The notes under the pieces were generated by a model. That model saw nothing but the letters and a program-made list of their open reading frames with translations. It searched no databases and was not told where the DNA came from. Both the position numbers and the translations under genes were made by a program. A stretch of 64,000 nt of DNA from Xanthomonas rydalmerensis (GTDB lineage Bacteria > Pseudomonadota > Gammaproteobacteria > Xanthomonadales > Xanthomonadaceae): NCBI RefSeq assembly GCF_033170385.1, contig NZ_CP126170.1, forward strand, positions 3,310,001 through 3,374,000, written 5' to 3'. This document shows, in pieces, positions 17,023 to 28,347 of the stretch; within the stretch, counting starts at the first letter, position 1; each line of letters opens with the position of its first letter.

Positions 17023-20000
17023 TCACACCATCGGCAGTGCCGCGACCGTTTGCCGTTGCGCCGCAGTGCCGCCACGCAACAGCCGCTGCGCGCGCGCGAG
17101 TTCCTCGGCCTCCATGTCCTGCAGCGGCTCGAAGCGCTCGCCGGCCCAGCTCGCCATCGGCACGCCGTCGCGGTACAGCACGCGCGCCCCCGCGACCCGC
17201 GGCACCCGCGTGCCGGACAGCACGCTGCCGAGCAGATTGGCCGGATCGGCGGCGGCCACGCACACCCAGGTGCCGTCGCCGGGCTCGCGGCGCAGTTGCC
17301 GCAGCAGGCCGATCGCCTCGGGCAGAGCGAACTGTTCGCCGGACAGGCCATCGATGAAGCGTCCGCCACGGATCTCGCCGCGCGCCTCCAGGCGCTGGTA
17401 GACCCGCAACACTTCGCGCCACGGCGGCAACCAAGCCGCCTCGCGCTCGAGCAGGCGCCAGCAGACCACGCCGTAGCGGCGCAGCAGGGTCCGTGCGACG
17501 TGCTCGACCGCCTCGCTGCGTGCGGCCGGGTCGTCGGCCTCGGGGCCGGCCCGCAACAGCGCCCAGCGCCCGGCGTCCTGGATGCCGCCGTACAGCGCCA
17601 TACGCGGCCGCCGCCGCGACAGCGCCGACGGCCGCTTCGATGCCGGCACCAGCAAGGCGCGCAGGCCGGCGTAGCTGTCGCAATGGACCCGGCCGGCGGC
17701 GACCAGTTCGGCCAGCGCCGCCTCCAGTTCGGTGGACAGCAGGCGGGTGGCTTCGGCGATCTCGTCGAAGAAGGAGGCACCGTGCGCCTCGAGATGCTCG
17801 GCGACCTTGCGCGCGCGCGAGCCCAGCGCGCCGGCTTCCGGAGCGGGCGACAGCCGCGACCACTGCCCGGCGCTGCGCCGCGGCAGCAACAGGATCGGCG
17901 TGCTGCGCAGCGTCGGCGCGGCGCCGCCGGCGCCGGGGCGCAGCCGCGTCCACAGCGTGCGGCCGGCGCTGCAGGCCTCGTCCAGCCAGGCCGGGCGGTA
18001 GTCGCGCACCCGCGCCGGCAACAGCTCCGCCTCCCACAGCGGCGCCGCGGCCTCCACGCCCTCCAGTTGCGCCAGCACCGCGGCCAACGCCTCGGCGCTC
18101 TCCACCTGGCCCTGCGTATCCAGGTGCTGCCAGCGGAACAGGAAGCGCGCGTAGTCGCGCGGCGCCACCGGCTCGATCTCGCGACGCAGGCGGCCGAGGG
18201 TGTAGCGGTGGATCCGCGCCAGCAGGTGGCGCTCGCACCACTCCTCGGCATCGGCGTCGGCGCTGAACCGTCCGCCCAGCACATAGCCGTCCTGTTGCAG
18301 CGCCAGCAACCCGGCCTGCACCTCGCGCAGCGGCAGCTGCAGCGGCGCCGCCAACGCCTCGGCGGTGACCGGCCCTAGGCCGGCCAAGCGCCAGCGCAGC
18401 AACTCGCGCAACGCGCTGCCGCGGTCCCAGTCGGCGACCGCGTAGCCCTCGGGCACGGCGATGACCGGTTGCGCGCTGGCCTGCGGGTACAGCGGCGCCA
18501 CTGCCGCCAGTGCTTCGGCCGCCACCCACAGCGCCGCAGCGGCGCCGTCGACGCCGTGCAGGCAGGTGGCGCGCGCATCGGCGGCCAGTTCACCCAACCA
18601 GTGTCGCCACTGCGGCTGCGCGGCGGCCTCGTCCGCGCTCACCACGCCGAGCGTGAGCAGCGCCTCGTGCATCTCGTCGCGGCTGCGCGGCTGCGGCCAG
18701 GCCTCCTCGCGCACGGCGGCGATCGCCTGCGGGTCCAACTGGCCGAGATCGTCGGCGCTGTCCGGATCCTTGTAGCGGCGGCTGTGCACCGCCTGGGTTC
18801 GCCGTTCTTCCAGCGGGGCATCGTCGAGAAAGGCATAGGGCCGCGCATCCAGCGCCTCGGCCGCCAGCGGCGACGGCGCGGTCAGTTCGCGCGCCAGCAC
18901 GCGCACCTCGCCGGCCTCGATGCCGCGCAGCAGCTGCAGCCAGCCGGCGCTGTCCATCGCCTCGTCCAGGCAGTCGCGCAGGGTCTGCGCCACCAGCGGG
19001 TGCTCGGGAATCTCGCGCTCGCCGACCAGGTTTTCCGCACAGGCCACCTGATCGGGGAACACCGTGGCCAGCAGATCCTCGGACTTCATCCGCTGCAGTT
19101 GCGGTGCGACCTTGCGCCCGCCGGTGAAGCGCGGCAGCGCCAGCGCGTTGGTGGCGTTCCAGCGCCAGCGCACGCCGAACAGCGGCGCGTCCAGCAGCGC
19201 CTGCACCAGCACGTCCAGCGCCGATGCGGCGCGCAGGTAGCGCGCCACCTCGTCCAGGGCGAAGCTGTGCCGGGTCGACAGCGACAGCACGATCGCGTCC
19301 TCGGTCGCGGCCGCCTGCAACTCGAAATTGAAGGTGCGGCAGAAGCGCTTGCGCAGGGCCAGGCCCCAGGCGCGGTTGATGCGGCTGCCGTAGACGCTGT
19401 GGATCACCAGTTGGGTGCCGCCGGTGGCGTCGAAGAAGCGCTCCAGCACGATGCACTGCTGGGTCGGCAAGGCGCCCAGCGCCGCATGCGCGCGGCCCAG
19501 GTAGTCGACGATCTGCTGCGCGGCGGCGGCGTCCAGCGCCAGCGGACCGCACAGCCACTGCAGTGCCTGCGCCGTCCCGCCCTGCTCCAGCACCTGCTCG
19601 ACTTCGGCGCGCAGCCGCGACACGCCCAGCGACAGCGCGTCGCTGCGCCCGGGCGCTTCGCCGATCCAGAACGGGATGTTGGGCGGCGCGCCGCGCGCGT
19701 CCTCCACCCGCACCCGCCCCGCTTCCACGCGCAGGATGCGGTAGCTGGCGTTGCCGAGCTGGAACACGTCGCCGCCCAGGCTCTCCACCGCGAAATCCTC
19801 GTTGACCGTGCCGATGGTCTGCGCCTGCGGCTCCAGCACCACGCTGTAGTCGCCAGTCTCGGGAATGGTGCCGCCGGAGGTGAGTGCCGCCATCCGCGCA
19901 CCGCGACGCTGGCGCACGCGGCGATGCACCGCATCGCGATGCAGGTAGCCGGCGCGCGGCCCCAGCCGCGTGCTGAAGCCTTCGCTGAGCATGCGCAGCA

Positions 20001-21366
20001 CCGCGTCGAACTGCGCGCGCGGCAAGGCCGCATACGGCCAGGCGCCACGCACCAGCGCGTACAGCGCGTCTTCCTCCCACTCCTGGCAGGCCACCTCGGC
20101 GACGAGTTGCTGGGCGAGCACGTCCAGCGGCGCGTCGAGCATGCGCAGCGCATCCAGTTCGCCGCGGCGCACGCAGTCCAGCAGGGCCGCGCATTCGACC
20201 AGGTCGTCACGCGACTGCGGAAACAGCCGCGCCTTCGGCGTGCCGCCCACCGCATGCCCGGAGCGTCCCGCGCGCTGCAGGAACGCGGCGATCGAACGCG
20301 GCGAACCGAGCTGGCAGACCAGGTCGACGTCGCCGATGTCCAGGCCCAGCTCCAGCGACGCCGTGGCCACCAGCACCTGCAGCTCGCCAGCCTTGAGCCG
20401 GCGCTCGGCGAGCAGCCGGGTCTCGCGTGCCAGGCTGCCGTGATGCGCCGCCACCGCCTGCGTGCCGAGCAGTTCACCCAGGTGCCGGGCGGTGCGCTCG
20501 GCCATGCGCCGGGTATTGACGAACACCAGGGTGGTGCGGTGCGCGCGCACCAGCTCGGCCAGGCGCGTATACGCCTGCTGCCACTGGTCGGCGGACATAG
20601 TCACGCTGAGCGGCGTCGGCGGCACCTCCAGCGCCAGGTCGCGGGCGCGCGCATAGCCGATGTCGACGATGGCGCAGTCCGCCTCGCCGTCGTGCACCGC
20701 CGCGCTGCCGACCAGGAAGCGCGCGACCGCATCGATCGGCTTCTGCGTCGCCGACAGGCCGATGCGCAGCGGCGGCACCTCGCAAAGCTGCTGCAGGCGC
20801 TGCAGCGACAGCGCCAGATGGCTGCCGCGCTTGTTCGCCGCCAGCGCATGGATCTCGTCGACGATCACCGTGCGCACATGGCGCAGCGTCTCGCGCCCGG
20901 ACACCGACCCGAGCAGCACGTACAGCGACTCCGGCGTGGTCACCAGCACGTGCGGCGGACGCCGCCGCGCCTGCGCGCGCTCGCGCTGCGGCGTGTCGCC
21001 GGTGCGCACCGCGGTGCGAATGTGCACATCCGGCAAACCCAACGCCGCCAGTTCGGCGCGAATGCCCTGCAGCGGCGCCTCCAGATTGAGCTGGATGTCG
21101 TTTGAAAGCGCTTTCAGTGGCGAGACGTACAGCACCTGGGTGCGGTCCTGCAGGCCGCCTTCGCGCAGACCTTCGCGCACCAGCGCATCCAGCGCGGCAA
21201 GAAACGCGGTGAGGGTCTTGCCGGAACCGGTCGGCGCGGCGACCAGCGTGTGTCGTCCGGCCTGGATCGCCGGCCACGCCGCCGCCTGCGCCGGCGTGGG
21301 CGCAGCGAAACGCTGTTCGAACCAGCGGGAAACGGCAGGATGAAAGCGCGTTTGCGCCAAGGACAT
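17023..21366 (-). CDS. lhr: ATP-dependent helicase Lhr (large helicase-related protein)
   Basis: 1447 residues, the length of full-size bacterial Lhr. A superfamily 2, 3'-5' helicase linked to DNA repair. Walker A APTGSGKT is at 44-51, motif II DEIH follows in VIVDEIHALAANKRG, then SAT-like ATQKP and the second RecA domain (FVNTRRMAERTARHLGELLG; QRAGRSGH). After the winged-helix domain the rest (about 850-1447) is the Lhr C-terminal extension that distinguishes the bacterial long form and includes a uracil-glycosylase-like region in studied homologues. I chose the ATG of MSLAQTRFHPAVSRWF; an upstream in-frame extension lacks similarity to helicases. It stands alone; the next gene is divergent. 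Confidence 0.95.
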   Translation of the reverse strand: MSLAQTRFHPAVSRWFEQRFAAPTPAQAAAWPAIQAGRHTLVAAPTGSGKTLTAFLAALDALVREGLREGGLQDRTQVLYVSPLKALSNDIQLNLEAPLQGIRAELAALGLPDVHIRTAVRTGDTPQRERAQARRRPPHVLVTTPESLYVLLGSVSGRETLRHVRTVIVDEIHALAANKRGSHLALSLQRLQQLCEVPPLRIGLSATQKPIDAVARFLVGSAAVHDGEADCAIVDIGYARARDLALEVPPTPLSVTMSADQWQQAYTRLAELVRAHRTTLVFVNTRRMAERTARHLGELLGTQAVAAHHGSLARETRLLAERRLKAGELQVLVATASLELGLDIGDVDLVCQLGSPRSIAAFLQRAGRSGHAVGGTPKARLFPQSRDDLVECAALLDCVRRGELDALRMLDAPLDVLAQQLVAEVACQEWEEDALYALVRGAWPYAALPRAQFDAVLRMLSEGFSTRLGPRAGYLHRDAVHRRVRQRRGARMAALTSGGTIPETGDYSVVLEPQAQTIGTVNEDFAVESLGGDVFQLGNASYRILRVEAGRVRVEDARGAPPNIPFWIGEAPGRSDALSLGVSRLRAEVEQVLEQGGTAQALQWLCGPLALDAAAAQQIVDYLGRAHAALGALPTQQCIVLERFFDATGGTQLVIHSVYGSRINRAWGLALRKRFCRTFNFELQAAATEDAIVLSLSTRHSFALDEVARYLRAASALDVLVQALLDAPLFGVRWRWNATNALALPRFTGGRKVAPQLQRMKSEDLLATVFPDQVACAENLVGEREIPEHPLVAQTLRDCLDEAMDSAGWLQLLRGIEAGEVRVLARELTAPSPLAAEALDARPYAFLDDAPLEERRTQAVHSRRYKDPDSADDLGQLDPQAIAAVREEAWPQPRSRDEMHEALLTLGVVSADEAAAQPQWRHWLGELAADARATCLHGVDGAAAALWVAAEALAAVAPLYPQASAQPVIAVPEGYAVADWDRGSALRELLRWRLAGLGPVTAEALAAPLQLPLREVQAGLLALQQDGYVLGGRFSADADAEEWCERHLLARIHRYTLGRLRREIEPVAPRDYARFLFRWQHLDTQGQVESAEALAAVLAQLEGVEAAAPLWEAELLPARVRDYRPAWLDEACSAGRTLWTRLRPGAGGAAPTLRSTPILLLPRRSAGQWSRLSPAPEAGALGSRARKVAEHLEAHGASFFDEIAEATRLLSTELEAALAELVAAGRVHCDSYAGLRALLVPASKRPSALSRRRPRMALYGGIQDAGRWALLRAGPEADDPAARSEAVEHVARTLLRRYGVVCWRLLEREAAWLPPWREVLRVYQRLEARGEIRGGRFIDGLSGEQFALPEAIGLLRQLRREPGDGTWVCVAAADPANLLGSVLSGTRVPRVAGARVLYRDGVPMASWAGERFEPLQDMEAEELARAQRLLRGGTAAQRQTVAALPMV

Positions 21367-21901
21367 GCGATCTCCTATTGCGCCGGCGTGCGGCGCGCCG
21401 GCGATGCCACCCGTGCGCACTGTCCACGCGACTGTCTCGCGCCATCGCCTCGACAATGAAAATGGTGACGTTATCCAAGCGATCAAGCGCATTTGCACGC
21501 GAGCCCTTTTTTTAGGGGCTTTTCCATTAAGCGTTCATCGAACGACATAATGTCTACAACTCGCTCCGCGCAGCGCGGTTATGTTGTCGACGGCATCACG
21601 TATCTCGGCCTAGCGTTTGCGAAACACACGCGAGCTTCGCTTCTGGGAACGGAATGCGGCACGGCAACACCAGCGAAAAACGGCATCGCCCATCACGTGC
21701 GCGGGACGCTCCACGACCTGCGCACGCGACTGCGGCGGCGTGCGTTCGCGTCGCCTCCGCACCGTTCCCCTTCGATGTCGCACTGCCGTCGCCTTGTCGC
21801 GTACGGCAGCGGGTGGCGGCGGCATCTGCCATCGGGTCCTGCATTGCTGGGCTGCGTATGCGTTGTATCACTCCATCCGCCATCGCCAAGGAGCATCACC
21901 A
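21367..21901. other. Divergent intergenic region lhr / DUF3175 gene (535 bp)
   Basis: No convincing ORF. About 21460-21560 is noticeably AT-richer than the rest and includes AGCCC-TTTTTTTA-GGGGCTTTT, a weak terminator-like hairpin (21502-21523) with no obvious gene to terminate. The promoters of both flanking genes should lie here. A good SD (AAGGAG) precedes the DUF3175 start. Confidence 0.5.
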
Positions 21902-22231
21902 ATGGCACAGAGCAGACCGTACCTCACCACCAGTAACGACCCGAGCCAGCAGCGCAACCGCGACGCGCCACAATCGCTCGGCGTCGCGCCGGCCGTCTTC
22001 GAAGGCCACGACCCGGCCGCGATCGCACGTGCACTCAAGCAGTCGGCCGACCTGCATGCACGCCGCCGCACCGGTCCGTATCGCTCGGCCATGTCGATGC
22101 TGACCTTCTACATCAATCGGGCCGGCGATCAGCTGCCGGCGCAGCGCCGCCAGATCCTGGAGCAGGCCAAGGACGAGTTGCGCAGCCTGTATGGCAAACC
22201 ACGCAAAGGTGACGCAAGCGACAGAACGTAG
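21902..22231 (+). CDS. DUF3175 family protein
   Basis: 109 residues. The C-terminal half has the DUF3175 pattern: PYRSAMSMLTFYINRAGDQL, then LPAQRRQILEQAKDELRSLYGK. The N-terminal about 40 residues are hydrophilic and low in structure. No catalytic motif, signal peptide or membrane segment is visible; it is probably a small cytoplasmic, mostly helical protein. The start at ATG 21902 is supported by AAGGAG 10 nt upstream. Function unknown. About 100 bp separate it from the GAF-EAL gene on the same strand. Confidence 0.85.
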   Translation: MAQSRPYLTTSNDPSQQRNRDAPQSLGVAPAVFEGHDPAAIARALKQSADLHARRRTGPYRSAMSMLTFYINRAGDQLPAQRRQILEQAKDELRSLYGKPRKGDASDRT

Positions 22232-22332
22232 ACGATTGTGCAGCGTGATGGAGCGATCAGTTCCGTACGCTGCCTACGCCACGCGCGCGCCGCCCGATTG
22301 CCGTCCTCCAACGCATTGCACATGATGCGGAC

Positions 22333-23676
22333 ATGGCCAAGGCATCCGACATTTCGGATCTCATCCAGCACACCGCCGCCGCGACGCAAGACGACGCGGC
22401 GCTGCTGTCGCGCATCATCCTGGCGCAGGGCGAGATCGCGGCGGCCGGCAGCGATCCGTTGCAGGTGGTGGATGTCGTCACCCACCGCGCGCAGGAGCTG
22501 ACACGCTCCAACGGCGCCGTGGTGGAGATGTGCGACGGCAACGACATGCTGTACTGGTCGGCCAGCGGCGTCGCCGAGCGCCACCTCGGCCTGCGCCTGC
22601 CCAGCAATGGCAGCTTGTCCGGCCTGTGCATGCGCAGCGGCCAGGTATTGCGCTGCGACGATTCGGAAATCGATCCACGGGTGGATCGCGCAGCCTGTCG
22701 TCGCATCGGCCTGCGCTCGATGCTGGTGGTGCCGCTGCGCTACGGCGACCGCAGCATCGGCGTGCTCAAGGTACTGGCGCCACAACCCGACGCCTACAGT
22801 GCACAGGACGTGCGCACGCTGGAACTGCTGGCGACCCTGGTCGGGGCGACGCTGGCGCTGGCCATGGACCGCGCCGCGCTGCAGACCGACATCGCGCGCC
22901 GCCAGGACGTGGAGAAACACGCATTTCGCGAGAAGGCGGCGATCGCCACCCGCATCCGCGAAACCATCGCCGATGCGCGCCTGCAGATCGTGACCCAGCC
23001 GGTGCTGGCCCTGGCATCGCAGCACATCGTTGGCGTGGAAGCGCTATCGCGCTTTCCGGCCAATCCGGCGATGCCGCCGCTGCGCTGGTTCGACGACGCA
23101 AGCCGGGTCGGGCTGGGGCTGGAGCTGGAACTGGCCGCTGCGTGCAAGGCACTGGAACTGTTGGCGCAGTTGCCGGCGCCGCTGTACCTGGCGATCAACG
23201 TGTCCGCGCCCACGCTGCTGCATCCGCGACTGCAGGCGCTGCTGCACGGCCACGACCTGTCGCGGATCGTGCTGGAAATCACCGAGCAACTGCAGGCGCC
23301 GGACTATCCGCGCCTGTCCGAGCACATCGGCCTGCTGCAGCGGCAGGGCCTGCGCATCGCCCTGGACGACGCCGGCACCGGCTTCGCCAGCCTGCGCCAC
23401 CTGCTGCACCTGGCGCCGGACATCATCAAGCTGGACCTGACCCTGACCCGCGGCATCGACGCCGAGCCGCGTCGGCAGCGGCTGGCGATGGCGATCCTGT
23501 CCTTCGCCGCGGAAACCAATGCCGACGTGGTCGTCGAAGGCATCGAGACCGAGAGCGAACTGGCGACGCTGCAGGCGCTGGGCGCGCGCTACGGCCAGGG
23601 CTACCAGCTCGCCCATCCCGGGCCCCTGTCGGCGCACCTGGCGCGCTATCCGGCGATCGGCGACGGCAGCGGCTGA
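22333..23676 (+). CDS. GAF-EAL cyclic-di-GMP phosphodiesterase
   Basis: 447 residues, cytoplasmic (no TM). An N-terminal GAF sensor (about 15-185) includes LRSMLVVPLRYGDRSIGVLK, followed by an EAL domain (about 205-440). Catalytic signatures are present: E236-A237-L238 (GVEALSRF), the Asn in INVSA, the Glu in LEITEQL, D345-D346 in LDDAGTG, the Lys in DIIKLD and the Glu in VVEGIET. All metal and substrate residues expected of an active phosphodiesterase appear to be there, although loop 6 reads DDAGTG rather than the commoner DDFGTG. No GGDEF partner is adjacent. It should lower c-di-GMP in response to a GAF ligand, which I cannot identify. Confidence 0.92.
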   Translation: MAKASDISDLIQHTAAATQDDAALLSRIILAQGEIAAAGSDPLQVVDVVTHRAQELTRSNGAVVEMCDGNDMLYWSASGVAERHLGLRLPSNGSLSGLCMRSGQVLRCDDSEIDPRVDRAACRRIGLRSMLVVPLRYGDRSIGVLKVLAPQPDAYSAQDVRTLELLATLVGATLALAMDRAALQTDIARRQDVEKHAFREKAAIATRIRETIADARLQIVTQPVLALASQHIVGVEALSRFPANPAMPPLRWFDDASRVGLGLELELAAACKALELLAQLPAPLYLAINVSAPTLLHPRLQALLHGHDLSRIVLEITEQLQAPDYPRLSEHIGLLQRQGLRIALDDAGTGFASLRHLLHLAPDIIKLDLTLTRGIDAEPRRQRLAMAILSFAAETNADVVVEGIETESELATLQALGARYGQGYQLAHPGPLSAHLARYPAIGDGSG

Positions 23677-23729
23677 AGCGCGCGCGATCGAGCGTTGCGT
23701 TCCGGCCACGCCCGCCACGGACATCCTGT

Positions 23730-23797
23730 GTAGGAGCGGCTTCAGCCGCGACCTGGCATCACCGGTGGCGCGCTGTCGCGGCTGAAGCCGCTCAGAC
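23730..23797. repeat. REPIN (copy 2)
   Basis: GTAGGAGCGGCTTCAGCCGC with the inverted GCGGCTGAAGCCGCTCAGAC around a 20-nt spacer. It lies between the convergent EAL-domain gene and pnp. Confidence 0.85.
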
Positions 23798-23881
23798 GAT
23801 GCCCCGCCCCCACCCTGATCCACACGAACGTCGACCAACACGGCACGTTCGCCAGTTGCTGCGCCTGCGCAAACGCCAGGC

Positions 23882-23914
23882 AAGAAAAAAGCGGGCCGAA
23901 GCCCGCTTTTTCCT
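23882..23914 (-). terminator. Rho-independent terminator of the rpsO-pnp operon
   Basis: Plus-strand AAAAAAGCGGGC-CGAA-GCCCGCTTTTT: a six-bp GC stem with A- and T-runs. It lies 25 nt beyond the pnp stop and could act on both strands, so it may also end the EAL transcript. Confidence 0.92.
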
Positions 23915-23938
23915 GGAACGGCAGTGGACGCGCGCGGC

Positions 23939-26047
<2,109 letters not shown>

Positions 26048-26169
26048 GGGGTTTCCTTGGATGATGCTGTCTGCAAATGGACCGCTGACGGCCCATGCCG
26101 CTGGCGGGTGGCCGGGAGAATCCGGCCGGTGGCGCGGAGCAATCTCCGCACCACGGTACTACCCAAAAC

Positions 26170-26200
26170 AAAACCGCGGCGCATCACTGCGCCGCGGTGG
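26170..26200 (-). terminator. GC-rich hairpin between rpsO and pnp
   Basis: CCGCGGCGC-ATCACT-GCGCCGCGG stem-loop in the 165-bp rpsO-pnp gap, 13 nt after the rpsO stop on the minus strand. The flank is AACC/TTTTG-like, so it is either a partial terminator (as after E. coli rpsO) or part of the pnp leader. Confidence 0.6.
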
Positions 26201-26212
26201 GGTTCGTTTGCC

Positions 26213-26473
26213 TCAGCGACGCAGGCCGAGCTTCTCGATCAGCGCCTTGTAGCGCTCGCCATCCTTCTTCTTCAGATAGTCGAGCAGGCTGCGGCGGCGG
26301 TTGACCATCTGCAGCAGGCCACGGCGGCTGTGGTGGTCCTTCTTGTGGGTCTTGAAGTGGCCGGTCAGCAGTTCGATGCGGGCGGTCAGCAGGGCGACCT
26401 GGACTTCCGGCGAACCGGTATCGGCAGCGCCGCGCTTGTTTTCTTCGATGACTTTCTGGGTGTCGATGGACAT
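26213..26473 (-). CDS. rpsO: 30S ribosomal protein S15
   Basis: 86 residues with [20 protein letters not shown] at the start and the invariant [20 protein letters not shown] rRNA-binding segment. S15 nucleates assembly of the 30S platform by binding 16S rRNA. In E. coli it represses its own translation through a leader pseudoknot; I could not verify an equivalent here. The start is unambiguous because the upstream in-frame extension is low-complexity. It lies upstream of pnp in the conserved order. Confidence 0.98.
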   Translation of the reverse strand: MSIDTQKVIEENKRGAADTGSPEVQVALLTARIELLTGHFKTHKKDHHSRRGLLQMVNRRRSLLDYLKKKDGERYKALIEKLGLRR

Positions 26474-26677
26474 GGGATGTTTTCTCTGAGATGCGGGGCC
26501 GGCAGGAACGTGCAGAGGACGCACCGCCTGGCTCGCCGATTGCGAAGGATTGCGCCGGAGCGCAGCGTGCCGGAAAGGCCGCGAAATTGTACCGGTCCCG
26601 GCCTGCAGGAACAAGGCGTTAAGACGGCGTCATGACTGAACGACGGTCAGGTAACACCCGGCGCGACCGCTGCGCGG

Positions 26678-27604
26678 TCACGGATTGAACATGCGCTGCG
26701 GCGCCAACAGCCCGCTCGCATCGACCTGGCCCAGGCCCAGCGGGACGCCCTCGGCGTCGAACACCGCGGCCAGGCCGGGCGCCCAGGCCGGATCGCGCAG
26801 CCGCTGGCCCATGCGGAAACGCTGCGCCGCAGCAGGCTCCAGGCGCACCGGCGGGAAATCGGCCAGGCCGGCGGCCAGCGGCAGCACCAGCGCCTCCAGT
26901 GCCGCCGGATCCTGCGCGGCCAACTGCTGCAGGTGCTCCAGGGTGACCATCTGCGGGTTGCGGAACGGCTCCACCCACAGCCGCCGCAGCGCGGCGATGT
27001 GCGCGCCGCAGCCCAGCGCCTCGCCCAGGTCGCGGGCCAGACTGCGGATGTAGGTGCCGGACCCGCAGGCCACGTGCAGGCGCAGACGATCGCCGGCGTG
27101 GGCGAGTACGTCGATCGCATGCACCTCGACCTCGCGCTCCGGCGCCTCGATCGCCTCGCCGCGGCGCGCCTTGACGTACAGCGGCTCGCCGCCCTGCTTG
27201 AGCGCGGAATAGATCGGCGCGCGCTGGCGGATGCGCCCGCGCAGCGGTGCCAGCGCCGCCTCCAGGGCGGCCGCGTCCAGCGGCGGCACCGGCCGGGTCC
27301 GCAGCACCGTACCCTCGGCATCGTCGCTGTCGGTGGTGACGCCGAGCACGACCTCCGCTTCGTAGGCCTTGGCCGAGCCGAGCAGCAGCCCGGCCAGCTT
27401 GGTCGCCTCGCCGAAGCACAGCGGCAGCAGCCCGGTGGCGAGCGGGTCCAGGCTGCCGGTGTGGCCGCCCTTCTCGGCACGGAACAGCCGCCGCGCCGCC
27501 TGCAGCGCCGCGTTGGAACTCATGCCGATCGGCTTGTCGAGCAGCACGATGCCATCGAGGCGACGGAAGACGATACGGGGCAGACGCGGACCGAAGACAG
27601 GCAT
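26678..27604 (-). CDS. truB: tRNA pseudouridine(55) synthase TruB
   Basis: 308 residues. It makes the universal pseudouridine 55 in the tRNA T-loop. Motif II holds the catalytic aspartate, D53 in [16 protein letters not shown]. Further family motifs are [33 protein letters not shown] and [13 protein letters not shown]. The C-terminal about 60 residues are a PUA-like domain. The ATG of [18 protein letters not shown] was chosen. Upstream, between it and rbfA, lies a G-rich repeat. It is part of the nusA-infB-rbfA-truB-rpsO operon. Confidence 0.96.
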   Translation of the reverse strand: MPVFGPRLPRIVFRRLDGIVLLDKPIGMSSNAALQAARRLFRAEKGGHTGSLDPLATGLLPLCFGEATKLAGLLLGSAKAYEAEVVLGVTTDSDDAEGTVLRTRPVPPLDAAALEAALAPLRGRIRQRAPIYSALKQGGEPLYVKARRGEAIEAPEREVEVHAIDVLAHAGDRLRLHVACGSGTYIRSLARDLGEALGCGAHIAALRRLWVEPFRNPQMVTLEHLQQLAAQDPAALEALVLPLAAGLADFPPVRLEPAAAQRFRMGQRLRDPAWAPGLAAVFDAEGVPLGLGQVDASGLLAPQRMFNP

Positions 27605-27620
27605 GGGATGCGGACGGAGA

Positions 27621-27645
27621 TTTGGGATTGGGGATTCGGGATGGG
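27621..27645 (+). repeat. G-rich GGGATT-type repeat (copy c)
   Basis: GGGATTGGGGATTCGGGATGGG, four G-runs on the plus strand (C-rich in the operon transcript), 17 nt upstream of the truB start. Together with copy d it flanks rbfA as an inverted pair. Confidence 0.75.
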
Positions 27646-27819
27646 CGAATCCGGCATCTGCCGGGCGCGTGCGACCGACACAGGCAGATAGCGAAGGCAC
27701 GCACAACAGCGGGCCGGTTGCGGATGAGGCAGCGCCGCGATCGCGGCCGAGACGAAACGTCCGCGCTCGACGCGTCCGTTCAAACAGTGGGCGCCGATGC
27801 CGGGGCATCGGCGGCGGGC

Positions 27820-28233
27820 TCAGTCCTTGCGCGGCGATGCTTCGCCGTCGTCGGCGGCACGGCTGTCGTCGTCCTGATCCTGCTGCAACTCCGGCATGTC
27901 GCGCAGCAGATTGTCGATGCGCTCGCCGCGATCGACCGAATCGTCGTAGTGGAAATGCAGCTCGGGCACATGGCGCAGCTTCATCGCCCGGGCCAGTTCG
28001 CTGCGCAGCTGCGGCGCCAGTTCCTTCAGGCCCTTGACCGCCTCGGCCGAGCGCTCCTGCATCAGCGCGGTGACGAACACCTTGGCATGGGCCAGATCGC
28101 GGGTGACTTCGACGTCGGACACGCTGACCGACGGCAGGCCGTGATCGCGCACGGCCGCATGCACGATCGTGCCGAGGTCGCGACGGATCTGCGCGGACAC
28201 GCGATCGGTACGGTGAAAGGATTTGGTGGGCAT
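27820..28233 (-). CDS. rbfA: 30S ribosome-binding factor RbfA
   Basis: 137 residues. Binds immature 30S subunits and is needed for 16S 5'-end maturation and cold adaptation. It has the N-terminus [20 protein letters not shown], the KH-like central fold with [20 protein letters not shown], and a long acidic C-terminal tail ([16 protein letters not shown]) beyond the usual family end. I chose the internal ATG (28233) over an upstream extension that consists of repeat-like translation. It is followed by truB and preceded by infB in the conserved order. Confidence 0.95.
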   Translation of the reverse strand: MPTKSFHRTDRVSAQIRRDLGTIVHAAVRDHGLPSVSVSDVEVTRDLAHAKVFVTALMQERSAEAVKGLKELAPQLRSELARAMKLRHVPELHFHYDDSVDRGERIDNLLRDMPELQQDQDDDSRAADDGEASPRKD

Positions 28234-28310
28234 ATCGAAAATCTCGTTGTTCGGAACAAAGGAGCCGGGAAGGAGCTGGGACGAGCGACGCGCCTGCAGC
28301 GCCCCGCTCT

Positions 28311-28343
28311 TCCCATTCCCCAATCCCGATTCCCGAATCCCGG
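28311..28343 (-). repeat. G-rich GGGATT-type repeat (copy d)
   Basis: Minus strand: GGGATTCGGGAATCGGGATT, then GGGG and GGG; five G-runs. It begins about 5 nt after the infB stop, G-rich on the sense strand. Confidence 0.8.
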
Positions 28344-28347
28344 CTTC

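Noticed and set aside
21502..21523. Terminator-like hairpin AGCCC-TTTTTTTA-GGGGCT in the lhr/DUF3175 gap
   Set aside because: Short five- to six-bp stem in an intergenic region between two divergent genes; no transcript to end is evident, so it is not listed as a terminator.
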